Assembly (NCBI GenBank): GCA_026874595.1
Contig: CM049317.1
Coordinates: 37,912,401 to 37,976,400, forward strand
Direction of reading: 5' to 3'
Length of the DNA: 64,000 bases
DNA from: Sipunculus nudus
Taxonomy: Eukaryota; Annelida; Sipuncula; Golfingiida; Sipunculidae
Shown here: positions 24,512 through 36,500 of the stretch, one piece after another
How positions within the stretch are numbered: position 1 is the first letter of the stretch
Layout of the letters: the number at the start of each line of letters is the position of its first letter
Notes under the pieces: model-generated
The model's input: only the letters and a program-made list of their open reading frames with translations
Told to the model about the DNA's origin: nothing
Databases searched by the model: none
Made by a program: the position numbers and the translations under genes

Positions 24512-27500
24512 TATATATATTTATATATTATTTTTACTTACAAATACACATACATAATATATATAATGTACATAGAGTGAACTTACCTCTAACAAAAGAA
24601 GGCGGGATAGATCATATAATGTTCATAGCAAAAACTAACTTGTGACAGAAATTTGCGGGCAAGATCATATAATGTACACAGTCTGACCTTACTTGTGACA
24701 GCAGTCGGCGGGGTGTGATCTTACTTGTGACAGAAGTCGGCGGGGTGTGATCTTACTTGTGACAGAAGTCGGCGGGGTGTGATCTTACTTGTGACAGAAA
24801 TCGGCGGGGTGTGATCTTACTTGTAACAGAAATCGGCGGGGTGTGATCTTACTTGTGACAGAAGTCGGCGGGGTGTGATCTTACCTGTGACAGAAGTCGG
24901 CGGGGTGTGATCTTACCTGTGACAGAAGTCGGCGGGGTGTGACCTTACTTGTGACAGAAGTCGGCGGGGTGTGACCTTACTTGTGACAGAAGTCGGCGGG
25001 GTGTGACCTTACTTGTGACAGAAGTCGGCGGGGTGTGATCTTACTTGTGACAGAAGTCGGCGGGATAGACCTTACTTGTGACAGAAGTCGGCGGGATAGA
25101 CCATGTGGCGAGACAACGCTCCCAATGAGAAAGGCTTACACAGGTTGTACTTCCCGCTTTTACAAAACTCACATCTCCGACACGGAAGGCCTAGCTCTAA
25201 GGCCACACGGTCCCCTACAAAGGAAAAGTCAAGGTGTATGTGAAACCTATCACAAGATATACGTTGGTTTTAGATTTTGACTTAAATGTATAACCGTTAT
25301 ATGAGGACCAAATGAAAATCGAGCGGCTGTACAGGGACATAATCAGGAGCAATACTATGCCTGATCTTTCACACATACAGTTCAATTCAGCATTATACAA
25401 AATTTCTCCGCAAAATTCTCCCAGCACACAGTCTCAGTACCTCCCATTCAGCTATTTTACACCTGTTTATGGTTCTGCGTGTGAGTAAACACAGTCCATA
25501 TACGTCCGTTTACTATAACAAGACCGCGTGAATGGAGGTCCGATTATGCGCATGCGCGACAATTCCAAACAAAGAGTAATCCAAACTAGTCCAAACTTCA
25601 GCTAACAGGAAGATGTATTTCATTTTTAAGGCCAAATTCAGTCAGGACATCTCCTCATTGACATGTGTTGTGACCTGGGAGATGTACGGATTCCCACCCG
25701 CTGTGTTTATGTTGAAGCCTGTGATTACGCCCGGTCCACTATCAGCAGTAAGCCAGCGGTTTGAGGGAAACATAAAGAAGACGCTATTTTTCGTGTTAAT
25801 TCAACATGCTTTATAGGTGAAAAGGTTCCTTTAAGTAGGCTTCGTAAAGATACCAACGTCAACTTGTTCGCAAGGCATTTTTTTTTATTTACGCAGATAT
25901 AAATTACCAAACCTGTAAATGTCTCTTCATGATGTTTTATTAAATCAAACATTGTTAACCAGAATATCATACAAAACATGACACAGGTCATTTAATGTCT
26001 TTAAAATTAATTAAATAGTGGAGCTCAACCCATCATCATTTTAAATTAAATATAATATTTAGAACAAACAGGAAACATTGTCTAATCAACATGGATAGCC
26101 GAATACTTTGTCTTATATTAAACTAATTGCTTATATTTTAGACATTTAATACGGGATGATTTAATATACAGAAAATTATAAATAGAAGTAGAAGTATCGT
26201 ACATTGAAGAGTATATGTATTCCACTGAAACACCTCTAAGCCGGACACCCAAAGGACTGGAAAATTTTGTCCGTATTAGTGAGTTGTCCTGCTTAAAGGA
26301 GTTTACAATACTGCGTCAATTCTTCATTGAATGTTACTGATATCCACTGTTTTGATTTTGTTTACGCTTAATTTGAAATACATAAACTTTATTGAAACAA
26401 TTTTCAAAATAGCTTAAACATGCATTTGTAATTTATAAAATATTATTTTTAAAAAAAGGAAAAGACAAATACTTTCTTCCTCTCTTTCAACTTCAGGCCT
26501 CACACACTAATCTAGGCAGTTTCACTTCGACGTACCGTGCTTCATCTTCTAAGTAATCATAGTTCATGGATGGTTGCACTAGGTATATTTAAGATTGATT
26601 ATTGGCAGCACCCGGACAGCATGATTATTTATCTTCACATAGGATAGCCTTTACACGCATTCAAAATAACAAAGTGCAAACTATCGCTAAAGTTAAGGCT
26701 CCCCGGGGCGGACGCCAATCGCAATGCTCGAACTCTCTGTTGGTGCTCTTGTCAAATGAAAAGCTGTTGAAAGCTCAGTTTTTTTTTCTGATTGACCAGT
26801 CAATCTTTATAAAGTAATGATTGTGATATCTACACCTTTATAGAAATAAACAACAGTTTCGACTGAATATTCACATGTAACATCACGATGGTTCACCAAA
26901 TAACGCTTGTCCTCGGGCTGTCGCTTTGACTAAACGGGTCATGCGAGGTCACGACCTCGGAGCGCCAGTTCCCGGCAGATATATGAACAAAAACAGGGGC
27001 GGATCCAGGATTTAGGAAAAGGGGGGGTCCAACCCAGGAGGACTAATGAAATTCCTAAAAAAAAGGTCATCAGGTTTGGAAAAGGGGGGGTCCAGGCCGC
27101 AAAATTACGTCCAAAACCCCTTAAAAAAGGTTGCTTCGGGTGAAAAAGGGGGGGTCCGGACCCCCTGGACCCCCCCCCCTGGATCCGCTTCTGAAAAATA
27201 GAGCTCGCCATGTCTGTCCGCTTTAATGGGTCGAAATATGTACTGGATATGCACGGCGGCACGGGAAATTTTGTCCGTTGTGTGGGATAGTGAGTTGTCC
27301 GCATTACTGAGTTTAGGCCTACGTCGAACATAATATAGAGGCAAATTTGAGAGGACTGAGATTTAGTGTCCGCATTAGTGAGTAGTCCGCCTTACTGAGT
27401 TGTCCGCAAGTAGGAGTTTCAATGTATATACAGATATAATTGTTTTAATCCTGGATAATGTCCTTTTAATTTGGTTCAACCTGTTTTATTATTATATGAA

Positions 27501-30500
27501 TATACTGCTCCAGAGGGTTCAGTAGTATATGAAACTTTAGATGAAAGTGATGGAATAATAAGACTAGAAAATATTATATTAGCTGTTGTATCAAAATATG
27601 GTGATTTACGTCATTTTAATGAGTGATTTGAATGCTAGGATTAGTAAAATAAATGATTACATAGAAAATGATCATTTAGGATTAATTGGTTTAAATTAAG
27701 CGTACGCTTAAGATGAATTTCAAATGTGTAGAAATTAAAAGGATGGCAGGACTAAACATTTGGATTTTCATTACAACAGTTGTGTTGTGCTTTTAAAATT
27801 TACATACTGAATGGTAGAATTCCACCAGATCTTGTTGGTAAATACACATGTGCACCACATGCTGGACAAAGTGATATTGACCATCTTGTTGTTAGTGCTG
27901 ATTTTTTTGTTAAAATATAATCATTTTCAGTTTTAAGGTTAGATTAATCAGATCATTATCCAGTGAAATGTACTATAAGATTTGAATCTGATAAAAAAGT
28001 TCAAGAAAATTAAGAGTTCATGACTCCAAAAATAAAGTACAAACTTTAATCAAAGGCTATTGATGAACAATAATCATTTATATAATGAACATACATGTAA
28101 TTTTGAATATTATGTTCAACAATATTTGGATAAGGCTGTTGAATACTTGAACAGGGTGTTACATAACCTTACTATTGCTAAATTGTACAAGAGAACAAAA
28201 AGAGTTGGTCACAAACAGATTGCTTGGATGAGGATTGTGCACAAGCAAAGCTAATAACATTTTCAGCACTTGATTAATATAGCTGATCTGGTAATTTATA
28301 TGATTTGAATATGTATATAATGAAAAGACAACAATTTAAAAACCTTTGTGATAATAAAAAGAAATCCAAAACAAGAGTCTACAATATTACACTTAATCAA
28401 ATATTGGAGTAGGACAATAACATTACCTCTGCACAAGAAGGGTCCTCTAAATGATCCGAGTAATTATTTGGGGATCTCAAAATTGAATCTTACGGGAAAA
28501 ATATTCATTAACGTTTTGAATAATAGACTCTCTCAGTATGTAGAGGAAATGAATATTTTATCTGAGTCTCAAGGTGGTTATAGAAAGGGGTATTCTACCA
28601 TTGATCAAGCATTTATTTTGCATGCTTCAGGATCGTTTGTGATTTGTCATAGTAAAAGGGGGCATAGACGATCGTTTGTGGTGTGTTATTGTAACAGGGG
28701 TCAGTGAGGATCGTTTGTGGTGTGTTATTGTAACAGGGGTCAGTGAGGATCGTTTGTGGTGTGTTATTGTAACAGGGGTCAGTGAGGATCGTTTGTGGTG
28801 TGTTATTGTAACAGGGGTCAGTGAGGATCGTTTGTGGTGTGTTATTGTAAGAGGGGTCAGTGAGGATCGTTTGTGGTGTGTTATTGTGACAGGGGTCAGT
28901 GAGGATCGTTTGTGGTGAGTTATTGTAACAGGGGTCAGTGAGGATCGTTTGTGGTGAGTTATTGTAACAGGGGTCAGTGAGGATCGTTTGTGGTGTGTTA
29001 TTGTAACAGGGGTCAGTGAGGATCGTTTGTGGTGAGTTATTGTAACAGGGGTCAGAGAGGATCGTTTGTGGTGTGTCATTGCAACAGGGGTCAGTGAGGA
29101 TCGTTTGTGGTGAGTTACTGTAACAGGGGTCAGTGAGGATCGTTTGTGGTGAGTTATTGTAACAGGGGTCAGTGAGGATCGTTTGTGGTGTGTCATTGTA
29201 ACAGGGGTCAGTGAGGATCGTTTGTGGTGTGTCATTGTAACAGGGGTCAGTGAGGATCGTTTGTGGTGTATTATTGAGACAGGGGTCAGTGAGGACCGTT
29301 TGTGGTGAGTTATTGTAACAGGCGTCACTGAGGATCGGTTGTGGTGTGTTATTGTAACAGGGGTCAGTGAGGATCGTTTGTGGTGAGTTATTGTAACAGG
29401 GGTCAGTGAGAATCGTTTGTGGTGAGTTATTGTAACAGGGGTCAGTGAGGAATGTTTGTGGTGTGTTATTGTAACAGGGGTCAGTGAGGATCGTTTGTGG
29501 TGTGTTATTGTAAAAGGGGTCAGTGAGGATCGTTTGTGGTGTGATATTGTAACAGGGGTCAGTGAGGATCGTTTGTGGTGTGTTATTGTAACAGGAGTCA
29601 GTGAGGATCGTTTGTGGTGAGTTATTGTAACAGGGGTCAGTGAGGATCGTTTGTGGTGTGTTATTGTAACAAGAGTCAGTGAGGATCGTTTGTGGTGTGT
29701 CATTGTAACAAGGGTCAGTGAGGATCGTTTGTGGTGTGTTATTGTAACAGGGGTCAGAGAGGATCGTTTGAGTTGTGTTATTGTAACAGGGGTCAGTGGG
29801 GATCGTTTGTGGTGTGTCATTGTAAAAGGGGTCAGTGAGGATCGTTTGTGGTGTGTTATTGAGACAGGGGTCAGTGGGGATCGTTTGTGGTGAGTTATTG
29901 TAACAGGAGTCAGTGAGGATCGTTTGTGGTGTGTTATTGTAACAGGGGTCAGTGAGGATCGTTTGTGGTAAGTTATTGTAACAGGGGTCAGTGAGGATCG
30001 TTTGTGGTGTGTTATTGAAACAGGGGTCAGTGAGGATCGTTTGTGGTGAGTTATTGTAACAGGGGTCAGTGAGGATCGTTTGTGGTGTGTTATTGTGACA
30101 GGGGTCAGTGAGGATCGTTTGTGGTGTGTTATTGTAACAGGGGTCAGTGGGGATCGTTTGTGGTGTGTCATTGTAAAAGGGGTCAGTGAGGATCGTTTGT
30201 GGTGTGTTATTGTAACAGGGGTCAGTGAGGATCGTTAGTGGTGTGTTATTGTAACAGGGGTCAATGAGGATCGTTTGTGGTGAGTTATTGTAACAGGGGG
30301 CAGTGAGGATCGTTTGTGGTGTGTCATTGTAACAGGGGGCAGTGAGGATCGTTTGTGGTGTGTTATTGTAACAGGGGGCAGTGAGGCTCGTTTGTGGTGT
30401 GTCATTGTAACAGGGGTCAGTGGGGATCATTTGTTGGGTACGTGTTATTGTAACAGGGGGCAGTGAGGATCGTTTGTGGTGTGTTATTGTAACAGGGGGC

Positions 30501-33500
30501 AGTGAGGCTCGTTTGTGATGTGTCATTGTAACAGGGGTCAGTGGGGATCATTTGTTGGGTACGTGTTATTGTGACAGGGGTCAGTGAGGATCGTTTGTGG
30601 TGTGTTATTGTAACAGGGGTCAGTGGGGATCGTTTGTGGTGTGTCATTGTAAAAGGGGTCAGTGAGGATCGTTTGTGGTGTGTTATTGTAACAGGGGTCA
30701 GTGAGGATCGTTAGTGGTGTGTTATTGTAACAGGGGTCAATGAGGATCGTTTGTGGTGTGTTATTGTAACAGGGGGCAGTGAGGATCGTTTGTGGTGTGT
30801 CATTGTAACAGGGGGCAGTGAGGATCGTTTGTGGTGTGTTATTGTAACAGGGGGCAGTGAGGCTCGTTTGTGGTGTGTCATTGTAACAGGGGTCAGTGGG
30901 GATCATTTGTTGGGTACGTGTTATTGTAACAGGGGTCAGTGAGGATCGTTAGTGGTGTGTTATTGTAACAGGGGTCAATGAGGATCGTTTGTGGTGTGTT
31001 ATTGTAACAGGGGGGCAGTGAGGATCGTTTGTGGTGTGTCATTGTAACAGGGGGCAGTGAGGATCGTTTGTGGTGTGTTATTGTAACAGGGGGCAGTGAG
31101 GCTCGTTTGTGGTGTGTCATTGTAACAGGGGTCAGTGGGGATCATTTGTTGGGTACGTGTTATTGTAACAGGGGGCAGTGAGGATCGTGTGTGGTGTGTT
31201 ATTGTAACAGGGGTCAGTGGGGATCGTTTGTCGGGTACGTGTTATGTAACAGTGTCAGTGAGAATCGTTTGTGGTGTGTTTTGTATATAACTTTTTAGAT
31301 ATTGAGAGTAGAACAAAAAAAGACATATTTTTAAAAGTATATTGATTTTGCTTTTTAATTATCTGAAAAAAATAAAACGTTGATACATTTTACAAGGTAA
31401 TGGATGGGTCAACAAGTGCAAGTATGAAAAATATTTAAATTCTTATTGTTGAAACACTTTTCATTTGCATAAATTTTTCTATATCATATAAGGTATATGA
31501 AAATATAGCAGTTTGTATTATTCCAAAGGAAAGAATGGGATCTGGGAATTAAACTGGTGTGCCATATGCTTTCTGTTGTACATTTGCACCTATTGACACG
31601 GGGTAGTTAATGTACTGGTGATGATCCGGTGCAGTGGCCATTTGTAGAGCAAAGTTGGGGTAGGTTTCATATATTTGGTTGTAACATTTGTGATACTTAG
31701 AATAAAAATACAAATGACCTATCTCTGGCAAGTTTATTTGATCTACTTTTTTAAAAAGACACTAAATATGATGACCTTGACTTTTTAAGGCCAGGGAGGG
31801 GTCAACAAGTGCATATTTGATTAAGTGCAGGACTATACTATAGATTTGTAACCAGCTCTGCGGCAAAGTGAGATTTCTGACACCATCTGTCTCAGTTTCA
31901 AAGCAAATTTTGGAATAAGTAAAACACAACTATTGTATGTTAAATTGAAAAAGTCCCGAAAAGCAAACTGTTTGAAATGAAGGGCAATTAGTTATGACTA
32001 AACACATGACTCCTATACATTACCATCAATTTACTGGAAAAGTAAATGAGTCACGTTTTCATGGCCGTAAGCTCGTTGTCATGTCTTCAGTACTTTGATT
32101 GTGTTAAATGGGCCAGTCAAATTGTTCATTTTTTCAGTTAATGATTGAATATTTTTTTCAGAGATGATTTTAATTAAACATTTTTTTGACCCAGCATTTC
32201 TACAATAAACTTTATCCCCATCAGTAAAAAGGAACCTCATAATATATATGATCCTTGTGTCATCTTGTCCCCATTTTTTTCTGAGCCTGAATACTTTTAT
32301 TTTAAATTGGTCTTATCTGTTTTTCACAGTTTTAATGGTCCATGATTAAAAGAAACCAATGTAAATAACCATATAATCTACATTAGAGCTTCTCCCAATA
32401 CACTTAAGACATGCATACCACACTGAAACGTTATATACGGAATATTTGAAGCAATCCTAAGCTATAGTTACAGTATGCCGTCGATCCATGGTTTAATTGC
32501 TTTCAAAAAATCATTTCGGTTAATGATTGAAAACCAGTAAATTCATTTGCATTAAAAATATACAAGGCTTTACATTCTCACAAACTCTTTTTGTTATGAA
32601 TTATAAATACAAATAAATCAATAATAAAACATACAGTTGTAAAAATATAAGTCCACAGTGAGATATTTTTAAATTGACTTTTATAAACCCAGAATAAATA
32701 TCCTTCACGCTAGACGATTGATGAAATCAGAGGCTTTATTTATGTCTGTTCACTTACCAATATTTCCTGATAAAAAGCTTCAGGGAAGCCCGCAAAAGAC
32801 CTCATACACAAGTTATACCATCCATAAACTCTCCCTGTTGCAATAAGTGAGGACAGTAGAGAATCTGTATTTATTTACAATGTACATTGAAGGAAAACAA
32901 GCACTAAGAGTGGGCTCTGAGAGAGTAAGCACCATCATTATATCGTGTTAAAAATGAGCCGATTCCTTACATGAAACTCTGGAGCCGGAATTAAATGAAG
33001 ACCCAGCCTTAACATTGGAGTGTCATAAATCATTTGTACCATCATATAAATTAATACAAAACATATCCTGTTTCTTTAAGAAACGGTTGATCCAAACACA
33101 AAGTGAACCATTTCCTCACGCAGGTCTCAAGCGGAAGTATTTCGACTTTAAGGAACACTGCTTAATCTGTGGTTACCCTAGCTTGCCACATGTCAGATTC
33201 CAAGCATCCGAATAGATGGCGACGATTTTATCCGTGTCGGAAAGTGAACCAAAAGATTGGTTGAGTATGTTTTAAAATCCAAAATGCTTTAAATATGTTA
33301 TGAACGCAGCGATCAGCTATCAGATGAGGTCCGAATTTCTGGAGCGCCATCAAATTTCCATGCTGCTGATACACTGTATTACCTAGAATGTTATTCACAT
33401 TTCGTCAGCGCACACAATGTCGAGGCAGCAGTCATATGTGTCTCCAGGGGACACTGTATTTTGTCATCTTCCAGGCAAGATGATTTTTTTTCCGAGAAGA

Positions 33501-36500
33501 CATTTTGTGATGAGAATAGATGCTGTGCATGTCCAATAGTGTCTCTTTATCTATCTGAAAGCTAAGATTCGTTTACAAGAAGAGAATGAAAATGATATTG
33601 AAATGTTTTCAAATGAGAACTATAAACAGAGTAAATCTGAATCCAAATCAATTTAAGAAAAACTTGATTACTATGTCTTGAACTTTTTTTTCTCAAAGGC
33701 TGTTCCTAATTCGTTCTACCTTGATGAAAATTGTCTCAACACCTGTGTCCCAGGGTATTGCACACGTAATGCAATTTCTGTTCACCAAAATCCCAAACCA
33801 AACGAATTTGGGTCTAGGTGTCAAAGTACACCAACATATTGGCCCAAAAGAACTTGTTTTATTTCTGTTTAGGTGCCAGGTTCCAGTGCCTTATGATGAG
33901 ATTCTGCATTTCAGACAGTCAGTGGGTACTAGTGAACAGAATGGGACACATGAGACTCTTCCCTTGCATATTGAGTTCGCAACAACGCCATTCAACTGTG
34001 AGAAAAAAAGAATAGAAACCAATTGAGACTTGCCTTATTCTTATCCACCATAATACGGGCCAGAAAAGACCTAAACCTCCACAGATTCAAAATAATCAAG
34101 GTGTTTCCTTTACACAACTAGAAATCACAACTGCAACATCTAACGCAAACTCTCTCTTTGGTATCAGAAGCAGTGTTGTGGTCGAGTCTACACCAACCGA
34201 GTCCAAGTGAAAGTCCGAGTCCAAGGTACCCAAGTCCGAGTCCTTTAGGTTCGAGTCAAAGTCCACCATTTTGAGTCTTTTAAAAGCTCGAGTCCAAGTC
34301 CGAGGCCACTAAAATATCTATTTTTAAAATGCACTTAATTGGACATACGAGATTATCATGACATCTTTCTGTTACAGTTTACACATGCCTTTGCTTTGAT
34401 GTTTAAACACATTAAGCTCCCGATGTAGGGGAAAAAGCTTCGTATGTACAGTCTAAATTCTCTATATATGAGAAGGCTCCCCCTTCTCAACATCGCAGGC
34501 TACAGCCCTTTTTTGTCCTTGTACTCGAGATGGACTCGGCTAGACATCTCGAGTCCTGACCTCCGATTCCGGGTAAAAATCCAAATCCAGGAAACACGAG
34601 TCTAAGTCCGGACTCGAGGCCTTCATAGCTTATCAATAGCAAACAGAAGAAACTTAGTTTGATGTAAAATAATAATTTTTTAACCAAAAGTCCAGATAAT
34701 GGATCAGACGAAGCATTGAATAAAAAAGCAACCCTTGTATAAAACACATCAAACCACTGTTTTCCTATGAAAACTTCTATACTGATGAATAAAATAATTT
34801 GTTGGAAATACAAAATCAGATACAAAATAAACCATAATTGAAATAATGAGAATGGGTAAAGGCGGTTTCACACCGGATGCGTCCGAACGAATTTTACGTC
34901 CGAACAAAAATTTGCTGTACGAACGAAAAAATAAAATCCTTTATTTTATGTTGGTGCATACACACCTAATCCGAACGACGCTATCCGAACGAAAAAAATA
35001 GAACATGTTCTTTTTTTGTCGTTCGCATCGGACAAGGATAGCTTCTTTTCACCTCCAACTCAAAAGAGCTGGAACATTTATAACCAGCCTTATTCATTTG
35101 TACGTTACCTTTTTGATATATAATGCTGTACAACAAAGAAATGTTGTTTCCTTGTCCACTGTTCTAAAATTATATGATAAAAGATAAATATAAAAAGAGG
35201 GATGCTTTTTATTTCAATCAAATTTATTTGATTGAAAAATATATTTATAATTTTTTTTAGTTTCAATAATTTTTCCATTTAAATCAGACTTTTTTTTTAT
35301 ATAATATGTATATTTCTTGGGGGGAAATTATATTTTAATCAAAGGGGATTTCAATCGCCGCTTGGCCACTTATTTAAATATACAATCGAGGATTTTAGAC
35401 TTTTAAACCAGGTTAAGATATAATATTTCATGGTAAACTCTAATTCTTAATATATTATTTGCAATATATTACAGTTATTCTCTGAAGGGGGGGGGGGGGA
35501 TGATTACATTGATCATCCGCCTAGCCCCCTCCATATTAGCGATGTGTACACAAATAAGAAACATTATCCAGGGCTTGGTGTTCATTACCCAACCCCTCCC
35601 CCGAAAATAAAATGTTCCGCGTTAAATTTAGGGGGAAAAATCATGAAACAAAAACTTATTTCAAATGTCATTTTTATTATTACAAAAGTAATAAGTTTCA
35701 AAGAAGTTTCAAAGCTTTGGGCAGACTGTTTTAAATTATATTGGCAGTTTTGAAAATCAAATATAAATCAAACTAAACTAGTGATGAAAACTTTTAACTT
35801 GAAATGCAGAAGTTGCAGTGAAATCTGTTCTGTTGAAACAACAGGTTGCACAATTATTTTTAAGGGCATGTTGAAATGAGAATCTGGGTCCAGTCAGTGG
35901 TATAAATATATGTAACCTATGAACTCAGGACTATAGCTGGTACCTAGCAAGGCCTAATTATTTCGGTGGTCATTTTAGATTATTATTGAATTATTGTTGC
36001 ATCGTGGCATGTAACTATAAATTTGAAAGTTTCTGTCCACATTTTATGTCAAGGAGACAGTTTTCTAAAACTATATTGTAAATCACATAAATGTAATTTA
36101 ATTTATAAATGAGCGCCGGATACAATTTTTAATTAATGCAATTATAAAAAATTGCCTAAAGGTGACAAGCTGGCACCAAGTGAATTCAGATTTACGAGAT
36201 TTTAGAGAACACAAATCGGCAATAAAAAATTCTTTCTGCATTAGTACAAGGTTATTGGGCTCGGCAGCTGGACTATATAATCATACTTATTGACCCCTTC
36301 TGACCTTGAACAATGTGCCAAGGTCATCATATTATTATTATAAGTAAGAAATCAAATATGTTTTCTAAAGGTAGGTCATTTGTATATTTTATGTAAGTAT
36401 TTCATATGCTACAAACAAAAGTGTTAACACTTACTCCATTTTTCCCTACAGATAGCCACTGCACAAGAAAGTCAGATGTACATTTACTACCCCTTATCTT

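Noticed and set aside
28613-30526. 637-codon minus-strand open frame (and 514-codon overlapping frame)
   Set aside because: It is the translation of a 39-bp minisatellite whose unit is a multiple of three. Frames are open on both strands and begin inside a LINE fragment, so it is not annotated as a gene.
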